Position numbers and translations under genes: made by a program
The notes under the pieces: model-generated
Told to the model about the DNA's origin: nothing
Database searches by the model: none
What the model saw: only the letters and a program-made list of their open reading frames with translations
Shown here: positions 32,946 to 42,666 of the stretch, in pieces
How the letters are laid out: the number at the start of each line of letters is the position of its first letter
How positions within the stretch are numbered: position 1 is the first letter of the stretch
Assembly: GCA_016946835.1 (NCBI GenBank)
Contig: JACVTC010000024.1
Location: 1,499,501 to 1,563,500, forward strand
Direction: 5' to 3'
From: Neocallimastix lanati (nom. inval.)
Lineage: Eukaryota; Neocallimastigomycota; Neocallimastigomycetes; Neocallimastigales; Neocallimastigaceae
DNA: 64,000 nucleotides

Positions 32946-33442
32946 TTTTTTAGGTAAGTAAATTGTAAAATTATGTTATATTGTTTATAAAATTTTATAA
33001 AATTATATACTTGTTTACTAATTTAATTTATATATATTCTGTCTATATATCTTTGTATATTTTAATATTATATTTTACTATTATATTTTACTATTCTATT
33101 TTACTATTATATTTTACTATTCTATTTTACTATTCTATTTTACTATTATATTTTACTATTATATTTTACTATTCTATTTTACTATTCTATTTTACTATTC
33201 TATTTTACTATTCTATTTTACTATTCTATTTTACTATTATATTTTACTATTATATTTTACTATTATTTTTTTACTATTATATTTTACTATTATATTTTAC
33301 CATTATAATCTATTATTATATTTTTATTATATTTTATTATTTATATCTAATAAAAGAAATTACTGGATTAGAAATGTGAATTAATTTATTAAACTTTTCA
33401 ACAATAGCTAAATGTTTATTTTTTGTAAGTTGAAATTCAAAC

Positions 33443-33491
<49 letters not shown>

Positions 33492-33596
33492 TCGTTATCT
33501 ATATTCTGAAAATTATATAATTGTATTATTTATCTATCTCTATAATTTTTTTTTAAAACGTGTTATTGTCAGGAAGTTATAGGTTGTATTAAAATA

Positions 33597-33630
<34 letters not shown>

Positions 33631-33729
33631 TTTTTGATAAAAAACCATATTTATTTTATATATATTATTTTTTAATTTATAATTGATAATAAATATTGAT
33701 AAATAAAAAAATTCATATGTAAATATTAT

Positions 33730-33772
<43 letters not shown>

Positions 33773-33873
33773 CATTCTTTGATTATCTACTTATTAAAAA
33801 AAAACTTGCTATAAATATTGTTTTAATTATTTAATAATTATTGTAAATATATTTATATTATCTGATAAGTATC
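32659..33873 (-). other. Gypsy-3 3' non-coding region (hairpin/PPT, minisatellite, poly(T))
   Basis: Hairpin GACTTC..GAAGTC at 32679-32697 and PPT at 32659-32672. 33065-33340 is a tandem array of about 11 to 22-bp units of the type ttttactattctattttacta. Long T runs at 32756-32788, 33449-33490, 33613-33635 and 33732-33765. No coding sequence is seen; an envelope gene is absent. Confidence 0.75.
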
Positions 33874-36800
33874 TTAGTCTTCATTTGTGAGGTTTAGTTC
33901 CGTAAAGTATGGAATAATATTCTTCAGGTGGATATTACGTTCTGCTAGTTCACCAGTCGTTGGGTCGCATACTGTCACTGTGTTTAATTCTCTTTTAACA
34001 ATTTGTAATGGTCCTGTGAAGAATGGGTCTAGCTTCCTTCGATTAAATACTTTCACTAATACTAAGTCCCCTGGTTTATAGTCACTTCTCATTCTTTTGA
34101 TTTGTTTCCTTCTATCGGACCAAAGTTTGTTTGCGGTTTCAATATTTCTTATGGCTTCCTTTATCCACTTATCATGTATCAAAAATTTTCTGAGCCAGTA
34201 CTCTTCATCACTTTCCCATTCATTTTTCTTTTCAATATTAATGGATAATTCGAAAGGTTGTATATCCCTCCTTCCATACAATAATTCGAAGCTACTGTGT
34301 TTTGTAACTTCACTTTTACAAGTACGTAGTGCCCATAAAGCACTATATAAAGTCTCATCCCAATGCTTATCTTTTTTTCCCAGGATTCGTAGATACTTCC
34401 CAATTTCTTTGTTTCTGTTTTCAACTTCTCCATTCGAGGCTGGATGGTAAGTTGAAATATAGTGAACATAAACATCGTGTAGATCTAAGAATGCTTTTGT
34501 TTTATCTGCGGTGAACTGTGGACCATTGTCTGTTACCAGTATCTCAGGGATACCATGTCTTGAGAATACTTTCTTTAAAAAGTTTATCACGTCATCTGCT
34601 TCCGATGTTACTAGTGGTTCAGCCTCTACCCATTTGGTTAAATAGTCAACTAGAACAATTATAAATCTATTACCTCTTGGAGTTTCTGGTAGGGGTCCAA
34701 TTAAATCGAGTCCAACTCTTGAGAAAGGGTATCCTGGAGGAGTGGCATTATCTTCTGGAAATTGATTTAATGTTTGTGGCTTACATGTTTGGCATTTGTA
34801 ACAACATCGAATATAATTATTAATATCCTTTTTCATATTTTTCCAATAATAATCTCTTTTTAGTCTGTTGTATGTTTTATATACTCCCTCATGGCCAATT
34901 TGATGAGCTTGATCAATTAATGTTAATTTTTCTTCTATGCTTTTCACTATGTACCTTAATTTATCGCCTTGTTTATAATATTCTTTGCCATCAATAATTA
35001 TTATTCTTTTTTTGATATAATCTTCTATAAATTTATTAATACTATTACTATTATTATTATTATTATTATCACTTATACCATTATCACTATTATCAACTTC
35101 ATTATTATTGTTATATATAATATTTATTGTTTCTTTAGGTTTATCAGAAGTTTCCAATCTAGACAGAGCATCAGCTATGACATTTTTCCTCCCCTCTTGA
35201 TATTCGACTTTAACATTCAAGATGGATAATTCCGTAACCCATTTGAGATGTCTACTATTGGTAGGTTCACGATTATTAAATATACCAACAAGCGGTTTAT
35301 GGTCAGTATAAACTATAGTTATAAAAGAATTACCAGTGATAAATTGTTTAAATTTCTGAACACAATGGAAGACAGCTTTACCTTCCAGGTCAGTAATACT
35401 ATAATTTTCTTCCGATTTACTTAATGATCTACTTTCATAAAAAATAGGAACCTCAAGATTATTTTTATCTCGTTGTAGAAGAACACCTCCTAGTCCATCT
35501 CTAGAAGCATCGGTACGTATAATAAATGGTTTAGAAAAATCTGGGGGAGTTAATATAGGTGCTTGTATTAATTTATTTTTTAATTCTTCAAATGCTTTAA
35601 TACACTTTTCGGAAAAGTTAAATATCGAGTTCTTCTTTAAAAGGTAAAATAATGGTTTTGCTATTTGAGCAAAATTTTTAATAAATTTGCGATAATATCC
35701 TATAGCACCAAGAAAAGATTTAAGTTGTGTAGTATTTTTAGGTGGTAACCAATTAACAATTGTTTTTACTTTTTCCGGAATAGGAGAAATACCATCTGTC
35801 GAGAGCTTGTGACCAAGTAGTGAAACTTCTTTTTTAAAGAATGAACATTTTTCCAAATTAATTTTTAATCCATTGTCTTTTAGTATCTTAAAAACACGAC
35901 GTAAGTGTAAAATATGTTCATTTATATCTTTAGAAAATATAACTATATCATCAATATAAATAAATACACATTCACCGATTAATTCAAAAAATATTTTGTT
36001 CATTTCTCTCTGAAAGGTTGCTGGGGCGTTACATAAACCAAATGGCATTACTCTGAAGTTGTAATTGCCATACATTGTGGTAAATGCAGTCTTTTCTTTA
36101 TCTTCGGGAGCCATTGGGATTTGGTGGTATCCTGAAAAAAGGTCAATCGTAGACAGGATTTGTGAATTATTTCCGATTTGCAAAAGAATTTCATCGATTA
36201 AAGGTAATGAATATGAATCTTTAATTGTTATATTATTTAATTTACGATAATCAACGCACATTCTCCAATCTTTATTATTCTTTTTAGGTACTAAGACAAC
36301 AGGAAAGGACCAGGCAGAGAAAGACGGTTCAATCAACCGATTATTGATTAAAAATGTAAGTATTTCTTTGAGAGCCATAGATTGAGCTTTAGAAAGTTTA
36401 TATGCTTTCAGTTTTATTGGTTTAGCATTTGGAATTAAATTAATTCTATGTGGTAATAATTTAGAAGTTCCAAGGTCATCAGTCTTCAAAGCTAATATGT
36501 CTTTAAAAATTTCGAATAGCTCTTTTATAGAGTTCTTATGTTCACTAGGTACGGCATTAATAATATCATTTATTAGATTTTCTTTAACATTAATAGTTTG
36601 TTCTAATTGTTTATCTTTATTCTGAATAATTATAGTAAGTAGTAAGGGTGTAGATGCATTTGTGTTTTCTTTATTAATTTCTTCTCCTGAGTCAATTGGG
36701 TTTTTCAGATTAATATCGTAGTAAAGGTCAGCTAATTTCTTGTAGGTATTATCTTCATTAATATAATATAATGAGTCATTAACTAGGTTAATATCAAACC

Positions 36801-37122
36801 TATTTTTCTTTAATGAATCAACTCCAATTAGAATGTCGAAAAGGTCATCTTTTTCAATTACTCTAAAATAATCTTGGAAAGTCTTGTCTCCTATAGTTAT
36901 TTCTAGCTCATATATTTCGGATTCAATTGTCGAGTTTGAACAAGCTTGAAAAATAGTTTCTGAGATTCTTCCTATGGCAGGTTTGTTTATATTATATTTT
37001 TCTAAAGCAGATCTTGTAATAGCATTAACACTAGCGCAAGTATCTAAAAATATCTCACAATTGGTATTTTCAACTTTTCCTTTTACTTTAATTATTTTAA
37101 ATTTATTAACTATTGTCATCAC
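33874..37122 (-). CDS. Gypsy-3 Pol, main part (protease, RT, RNase H, integrase)
   Basis: 1,082 aa from the first Met after the TAG. Protease FLDTCASVNAITR near residue 30, RT with YIDDIVIF and STIDLFSGYHQIPM, RNase H IIRTDASRDGLGG, integrase zinc finger (H..H..CYKCQ), core GLDLIGPL/TDNGPQF/E, and a GPF module (DPFFTGPLQIVK). All catalytic residues I can check are present. The real polyprotein would begin in gag through the -1 shift. The upstream segment 37153-37980 is in the same frame, separated only by TAG at 37153-37155. Confidence 0.9.
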   Translation of the reverse strand: MMTIVNKFKIIKVKGKVENTNCEIFLDTCASVNAITRSALEKYNINKPAIGRISETIFQACSNSTIESEIYELEITIGDKTFQDYFRVIEKDDLFDILIGVDSLKKNRFDINLVNDSLYYINEDNTYKKLADLYYDINLKNPIDSGEEINKENTNASTPLLLTIIIQNKDKQLEQTINVKENLINDIINAVPSEHKNSIKELFEIFKDILALKTDDLGTSKLLPHRINLIPNAKPIKLKAYKLSKAQSMALKEILTFLINNRLIEPSFSAWSFPVVLVPKKNNKDWRMCVDYRKLNNITIKDSYSLPLIDEILLQIGNNSQILSTIDLFSGYHQIPMAPEDKEKTAFTTMYGNYNFRVMPFGLCNAPATFQREMNKIFFELIGECVFIYIDDIVIFSKDINEHILHLRRVFKILKDNGLKINLEKCSFFKKEVSLLGHKLSTDGISPIPEKVKTIVNWLPPKNTTQLKSFLGAIGYYRKFIKNFAQIAKPLFYLLKKNSIFNFSEKCIKAFEELKNKLIQAPILTPPDFSKPFIIRTDASRDGLGGVLLQRDKNNLEVPIFYESRSLSKSEENYSITDLEGKAVFHCVQKFKQFITGNSFITIVYTDHKPLVGIFNNREPTNSRHLKWVTELSILNVKVEYQEGRKNVIADALSRLETSDKPKETINIIYNNNNEVDNSDNGISDNNNNNNSNSINKFIEDYIKKRIIIIDGKEYYKQGDKLRYIVKSIEEKLTLIDQAHQIGHEGVYKTYNRLKRDYYWKNMKKDINNYIRCCYKCQTCKPQTLNQFPEDNATPPGYPFSRVGLDLIGPLPETPRGNRFIIVLVDYLTKWVEAEPLVTSEADDVINFLKKVFSRHGIPEILVTDNGPQFTADKTKAFLDLHDVYVHYISTYHPASNGEVENRNKEIGKYLRILGKKDKHWDETLYSALWALRTCKSEVTKHSSFELLYGRRDIQPFELSINIEKKNEWESDEEYWLRKFLIHDKWIKEAIRNIETANKLWSDRRKQIKRMRSDYKPGDLVLVKVFNRRKLDPFFTGPLQIVKRELNTVTVCDPTTGELAERNIHLKNIIPYFTELNLTNED

Positions 37123-37152
37123 ATTATTAATAGCATTACTTTTAGGAGTAAG

Positions 37153-38025
37153 CTACAAAGCTTTACTAAATGCTGTTCTGAATTTTGGGAATAGATCAAG
37201 TAAGTATCCTAATTTAGTAATAACTTCAGTAGATGCAACTTCTTTTAATAGATCTTGTATTAAATAATCATCAAATTGTTCTATTAATTTAATATGTTTT
37301 TCTTTAGATTCTTTGTTGTTACTTAACGAAGGTGGAGATTTCTTTGCATTTTCAATAATATCTTTAATTCTTTCTTCATGATTGTTTCTTTTACTCGTTC
37401 TAATATTCTTCTCGGCTATAATTGAAGGATCTAAGTACTCCAATTTTTCGGTTTGATTACTATTAGAGGTAGTTTTATTATTTTTATCTAAAGTAGTATT
37501 CTTATCTACTGTATTTGTAGACTTATTTTTATTAATTTCATTATTTGGTATACCAACTTCAATATCATCTTTAATCATAATTACATCTTCAATTGGTAAA
37601 GTATTAGTTTCCATATTTTGATCCTTTTGGTTATTCACCTTTTTTTCTTCATCAAGACAAGCATCATATTTGTTGTTATGTCTCATAGCTGCTGTTTGAA
37701 TCGGCGTCGGATTATTCTTTAATGTATCATTGGATTTCTCTTTATTATAAGGAATGGAACTTACGTTTTTTTCTTTTTGTTTTCTGACAGCTGGTGCAAG
37801 AACTTCAATTGGTTTATTAATATGTAAAGGTTGATAATTTGATATTGATTTATTATGGTTATTCATATTATTATTATTAATATATTTATTATTAATATTG
37901 TTACTATTATTATTAATATTGTTACTATTATTATTAATATTTCTATTATGATGATAACAATTATTAGCATTGTCTTCCATGTGGTTGGTTTGTTTACTGG
38001 AAGTTATCCTTCTCCCATTTAGTGG
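37153..38025 (-). CDS. Gypsy-3 Pol, N-terminal transframe segment
   Basis: The frame opens at the shift site (38025, PLNGRRITSS) and runs to TAG 37155-37153 after FRTAFSKAL. It is Asn- and Lys-rich, then resembles the corresponding Gypsy-1 segment (EVITKLGYLLDLFPKFR; Gypsy-1 SQLIDASPKLRSELSKAL). In Gypsy-1 the TAG position is Lys, so a nonsense mutation is the simplest reading. The coding frame continues beyond it. Confidence 0.8.
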   Translation of the reverse strand, partial: PLNGRRITSSKQTNHMEDNANNCYHHNRNINNNSNNINNNSNNINNKYINNNNMNNHNKSISNYQPLHINKPIEVLAPAVRKQKEKNVSSIPYNKEKSNDTLKNNPTPIQTAAMRHNNKYDACLDEEKKVNNQKDQNMETNTLPIEDVIMIKDDIEVGIPNNEINKNKSTNTVDKNTTLDKNNKTTSNSNQTEKLEYLDPSIIAEKNIRTSKRNNHEERIKDIIENAKKSPPSLSNNKESKEKHIKLIEQFDDYLIQDLLKEVASTEVITKLGYLLDLFPKFRTAFSKAL

Positions 38026-38031
38026 TTTAAA
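37999..38031 (-). promoter_or_regulatory. Programmed -1 frameshift signal of Gypsy-3
   Basis: U_UUA_AAC (38031-38025), 8-nt spacer with the gag TAA, stem GGGAG (38016-38012), 8-nt loop, CTTCC (38003-37999; one G-U pair). The -1 frame is open into pol. Confidence 0.8.
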
Positions 38032-39200
38032 GATTTGTTGATCATTCCCCTTTCTTCCATTTCCGCTAATTGTTTGAACGAATAGGGGCAGTTTGAAGCC
38101 TTATGCCCATTTTGGAAACAACGGAAACAAGTAGTTTTCCTATTTTGGTAGTCTTTATTAAAACTTTTATTATATTCCTTATTTGGAATAACCCCTGGAT
38201 TTCTATTTATGGTAGTTGTAAGTATATTAGCATCAATACCGTTATTATTGTCATATACGTTACTATTTTGAGAAACTGCGGTAGCTATATTGTTGGTATT
38301 GTTATCGTTACTAATATTATTGTTTTTATAATTGTAATTAGAGTTATTACTATTTTGCATTCTATTAGGTAAATAATTATAATTATAGTTGTTGTTATCC
38401 ATGATATTATTCATATTTTGATTGACGTTAGTATTATAATTATTATTGAGGTTCATAAATCTTGAACCATTACTAAAGTTTCGGTTATTCCTTCTAAAAG
38501 GTGGACGAAAATTATTATTGTAAATATTTCTATTAGTACTTTGATTTATATTATGTTTATAAGAAGGTTCTCCATAAAAATTCTGATAAAATGGGTGATT
38601 CATTATAGGACTATCCAAATTTTGCACGAACATTAAATTAGATCTATTCTTATTATTATCTTGCCCAATATTACTGATTATTTCTTTTTCAGCTTCTTCG
38701 GATACTTCAGCTACCTTAAAAGCTTCAGATAAAGTTTCGCATTCGGTTGTCATAACTCTTGAACAAGGAAAGACCCGTGTACTTATAGCAGTAGTATAAT
38801 CCTTTATTGAAATTAATTTTTGATATTCTCTTGGTAGGCCTTTATATAATATTTTGTATCTATGATTAAATTTTTTTATAGTTTCTTTATTATTAATTTT
38901 TAATGATTTTAATACTGCACATTTATCATTAGGTGTGATGTGCAAGTACTCCTCAACGGCAGCTTGGATTTCTTTGAAGCTGGGATATCTAACTTCGTTT
39001 CCATTCTTACTTTTTAAAGAGTTTAAGGCCCCATGCATGTCTTCTTCGACTGCTTCTTTGGCCCAGACAAAAATTCTTCTTGGTTCCACAACATCGTAGA
39101 GCTCCATCACTCTGACGAATTCATGCATCCATCCATCAACATCTTTTCCATAGTCGATGAGATTTGGTAATGCTTTCTGTAATTTGGCAGCGTCAATCAT
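38019..39200 (-). CDS. Gypsy-3 Gag
   Basis: 393 aa, starting MIDAAKLQKALPNLIDYGKD. The capsid-like region (WMHEFVRVMELYDVVEPRRI, LKINNKETIKKFNHRY) is followed by a long Asn-rich linker, CCHC knuckle CFRCFQNGHKASNC and tail FKQLAEMEERG. It ends SLNH-stop, the last codons forming the slippery heptamer. The leader 39201-39448 upstream is non-coding and holds the PBS. Confidence 0.9.
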   Translation of the reverse strand: MIDAAKLQKALPNLIDYGKDVDGWMHEFVRVMELYDVVEPRRIFVWAKEAVEEDMHGALNSLKSKNGNEVRYPSFKEIQAAVEEYLHITPNDKCAVLKSLKINNKETIKKFNHRYKILYKGLPREYQKLISIKDYTTAISTRVFPCSRVMTTECETLSEAFKVAEVSEEAEKEIISNIGQDNNKNRSNLMFVQNLDSPIMNHPFYQNFYGEPSYKHNINQSTNRNIYNNNFRPPFRRNNRNFSNGSRFMNLNNNYNTNVNQNMNNIMDNNNYNYNYLPNRMQNSNNSNYNYKNNNISNDNNTNNIATAVSQNSNVYDNNNGIDANILTTTINRNPGVIPNKEYNKSFNKDYQNRKTTCFRCFQNGHKASNCPYSFKQLAEMEERGMINKSLNH

Positions 39201-39448
39201 GATAAATAGAATTTATTAAAAAAAAGTAATATAAAATAGTTATATTTATTTATAATATAATAATTGTTTTGTAAAAAAAAAAAAATGAAGAAACAAAAAA
39301 AAATAAAAATTGTTTTATAATAATACAATAAATGCTTTTGTACTATAAATATATAAAATAAAAAAAATGAATGAATTAAAGTAAAGTAATTTCTCTTATT
39401 ATTTTCATATTATTTTATCTTGCTTCCGCCCGGATTCTCCACCAATTT

Positions 39449-40006
39449 TGGTACGTTATTTTTATATATTGTACCTTTTATATGATTTGGGGAAAGCAAG
39501 TTGTAAAACTATAAAATAATATATTCTAATAAAAGAAATAAATAAAAAAATTATAACACAAAATTAATAATAAATTTTAATAAATAATAATGTGTTACTT
39601 TTAAGTCTTTATTTTATTTATAAGTTTTGTTCTTTAAATAAGTACATTTAAATTTATTATAACTTTATTATATCTTTAAATTTATATTTTAATAATAATA
39701 TTAACCAAAATATCCTAAATATTTATTCACCCGAATAAATATTTTATAATTCCTATTCTAACTATTATATTCTTTAAAGATATTAAATTATTAAGTTCCT
39801 CCTTTGTTAGTATTTATCTTTCACTTATTTTTATACTATAATTTATCTTAATTCTTATTGGTTATCTATTAATTAAAATTATTTTTATTAATATTATAAT
39901 TTTATATACTAATTAAACCTTATACCTATTATAATAAAATAACTAAAGAATTATTTATTTTCTTATATTTTTAATAATTTATTCTATTTTAGTGAGTAAC
40001 GTACCA
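39449..40006 (-). repeat. 5' LTR of Gypsy-3
   Basis: 558 bp; differs from 32100-32658 by about two changes (one T deletion, one C/T). Confidence 0.9.
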
Positions 40007-40010
40007 CAGT

Positions 40011-41323
40011 TGTTATGGTTCGAGGAATTCAAAAAAAAAAATTATATAATATTAAAACACAAAAAAAAATTTTATTTCTTTCACAATAATTTTTATTTAT
40101 TTATTATATTTTTTTATTTTAATTTTTATTTTATTTTTATTATTATTTTTACTTATTTATTTTATTTTTATTTATTTATTTTATTTCTATTTATTTATTT
40201 TATTTTTATTTATTTTATTTTTATTTTATTTTTATTATTATTTTTATTTATTTTTATTTTTATTTATTTATTTTTATTATTATTTTTATTTATTTATTTT
40301 ATTTTTATTTTATTTTTATTATTATTTTTATTTATTTTTATTTATTTTTTTTTTATTTATTTATTTTTTTTTTATTTATTTATTTTTATTATTTTTTTTA
40401 TTTTATTTTTATTATTATTTTTATTTATTTTTATTTTTATTTATTTATTTTTATTATTATTTTTATTTATTTATTTTATTTTTATTTTATTTTTATTATT
40501 ATTTTTACTTATTTATTTTATTTTTATTTATTTATTTTTTTTTTTATTTATTTTTATTATTTCTATTTTTATTTTCTTTTTTTTTTTCTCTCCCCTAAAA
40601 AGGGGTTCCAAGGTAGTCAATTTATATCTTTTTGAAGATATAAAAGTAGCAAAGCCTCTGGAAGTAGTTGAAGAGATGGAAAAACAATAGATTTTTAAAT
40701 CTTATTGATTATTTCCTTATTGTAATAAATAGAAATTTTATTATTTCCTAATATTCAAATTAACCAAAATAAATCTATAATATAAAAGATGCATTATAGA
40801 TAAGAATTAAACAAAAAAAAGAGAAGCAGTATTACAATAAAATTGAATACTTTAACTTAATTTTGATACTAATTTAATATGTAATCTTATATATTAATTT
40901 GAATGACATAATAGAAAATAAAATACATTTATTAATATATGAAAAATCTTTTACAATTTTAAATACAGAAAATTTTATTTTATTTATTTCTTTCATTTCA
41001 ATTATTTCTTAATTCGAAAGACAGAAATATTGATAAAGTTATTTAAGTTGTTTATATACAGGAATTATTCCTTATTTAGAAAAATAATACTAAAAGTAAT
41101 TAGTACTATGTTATTGCTAAACTCTCATAAATTTAATTTACCTTTATAAGGAATGAACATAAATTTAAATTAAATTTTATGTATAAACTTAAATTTTCAG
41201 ATCAAATAATATAGTAAAATTATTAATGTAAAGAATACATAAATTTATTAATATTTTAAAAATCACATTGACTATATTAAAAGGTTTTTAATAAGAATCA
41301 ATTTATTACTTCATTCTTTATCA
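40011..41323 (-). repeat. 3' LTR of Gypsy-4
   Basis: 1,313 bp, plus strand TGTTATGGTTCG..TTCTTTATCA. About 500 bp of T/A-only (attttattttt)n sequence at 40070-40590 yields a false all-hydrophobic frame. A hairpin AGCTA..TAGCT (about 41346-41360) sits between pol end and PPT, where Gypsy-1/-2/-3 have theirs. Confidence 0.88.
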
Positions 41324-41346
41324 CGATGCCCCCGCTAAGACTCAAG

Positions 41347-42666
41347 CTATATTGTAGCTGAGTTATATTTTACTATATTTTTGAGGTGTACATTCCGATT
41401 TAATAATATTCCTGAATTTGGATCAGCTAACGTAACTGTATTAAACTTTTTCTTGATTACTTTTAAAGGTCCATTAAAATAAGGTTCTAGTTTAGTTCTA
41501 CTAAAGTTTCTAACTAGGACTAAATCTCCCTCCTTGATTTCCTTAGCCTGATTCATACTTTGTTTTTCTTCTCGTCTAACAGCCCAATATTTATTTGCAT
41601 TTTTCACATTTTCTGATGCTTCTATGGTCCATCTATAATGAGATATAAACTTTTCCAATAGAATTTCATCAGAAGATTTATTTATACCTTTAGTCGGTCT
41701 TGCAGCTATATCAAAAGGTTGTTGGTCTTCACGACCATAAACTAATTCAAAACTAGAATGGTTAGTGGTACTATTTTTAACAGTTCTTAAAGCCCAGAGA
41801 GCAGAGGGTAATACCTCATCCCAATCTTTATTTTTTGTCCCAAGCAATCTAAGGAGTTTACCAATTTCTTTATTACGATTTTCCGTAAGTCCATTAGATT
41901 CGGGGTGATATGTTGTAACAAATTTTATATATACATCATATAGATCTAAAAATATTTTAGTCATATCTGATGTAAATTGGGCACCATTATCGGTGGTAAT
42001 TACTTGGGGAACTCCATGACGAGAAAATACGTTAATAAGGAACTTAATTACGTCTTTAGAAGTGATATTTTCAGTGGGTTCTGCTTCTACCCACTTAGTG
42101 AAATAATCAACAGCTACTATTATATATTGATTATTACTTCTAGTTTTAACCAGTGGACCGATAATGTCCAAACCAAGATGTACAAAAGGTCCTTCCACTT
42201 TAGTAGGTAGATTTTCTGTAGGCTCTGGATAAGGTTGTGGTCGATTTAATTGACATTTTTCACACTTACTGACAACACGTTTAACATCATTCACCATGTC
42301 GTTCCAATAATAACTCTTACGTAAACGTTGATAAGTCTTATAATAACCATCGTGTCCAATATTATGAACCTCTAATATTAATTTTATTCTTTCATTAAGA
42401 TCGGTTACTAATTTTCTATAATTGTTACCATCAATAAAGTAGTCAATACCATCAATAGTGGTGAATTTTTCATTGATAAAATCATGTATTACTTTGGATA
42501 ATAAGGCTTCATTTTCATCATTCGTAATATCATGGTTAATTATTTTCGTAGCTAAAACTACATTTTCTTTATTATTTTTCATTCGGGATAGGGCATCAGC
42601 AAGCACATTCTTTTTACCGGTTTCATATCTAATGTCTACACCAAGCATACTAGCTGTCAAACACAT
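41347..42666 (-). CDS. Gypsy-4 Pol, C-terminal part (RNase H end, integrase)
   Basis: 439 aa beginning CLTASMLGVDIRYETGKKNV (end of RNase H), then integrase: zinc domain H..H..CEKCQLNRP, core LGLDIIGPL, TTDNGAQFTSD and the Glu of LTENRNKE, and a GPY/F-like module (LEPYFNGPLKVIKKKF). No chromodomain. It is out of frame with the upstream pol part by one base; adding one G at about 42660 would restore the RW pair found in Gypsy-1. It is otherwise intact. Confidence 0.88.
   Translation of the reverse strand: MCLTASMLGVDIRYETGKKNVLADALSRMKNNKENVVLATKIINHDITNDENEALLSKVIHDFINEKFTTIDGIDYFIDGNNYRKLVTDLNERIKLILEVHNIGHDGYYKTYQRLRKSYYWNDMVNDVKRVVSKCEKCQLNRPQPYPEPTENLPTKVEGPFVHLGLDIIGPLVKTRSNNQYIIVAVDYFTKWVEAEPTENITSKDVIKFLINVFSRHGVPQVITTDNGAQFTSDMTKIFLDLYDVYIKFVTTYHPESNGLTENRNKEIGKLLRLLGTKNKDWDEVLPSALWALRTVKNSTTNHSSFELVYGREDQQPFDIAARPTKGINKSSDEILLEKFISHYRWTIEASENVKNANKYWAVRREEKQSMNQAKEIKEGDLVLVRNFSRTKLEPYFNGPLKVIKKKFNTVTLADPNSGILLNRNVHLKNIVKYNSATI

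Larger units (their letters stand above)
32100..40006 (-). mobile_element. Gypsy-3: full-length Ty3/gypsy retrotransposon with one stop in pol
   Basis: LTRs 32100-32658 (559 bp) and 39449-40006 (558 bp) are almost identical. TSD CAGT at 32096-32099 and 40007-40010. PBS TGGTGGAGAATCCGGGCG (39444-39427), gag, -1 shift signal, pol with a single TAG, and a 1.2-kb 3' non-coding region with poly(T) and minisatellite before the hairpin and PPT GTGGGGGCGTCT. Confidence 0.9.

Noticed and set aside
32659-33873. Envelope-like or accessory gene downstream of Gypsy-3 integrase
   Set aside because: Only homopolymers, minisatellite and short frames; no signal peptide, Cys pattern or transmembrane arrangement.
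39992-40690. All-hydrophobic 230-245 aa frames (also 48020-48757) that look like membrane proteins
   Set aside because: They lie in the two Gypsy-4 LTRs in T/A-only simple sequence and appear twice because the LTRs are duplicates.
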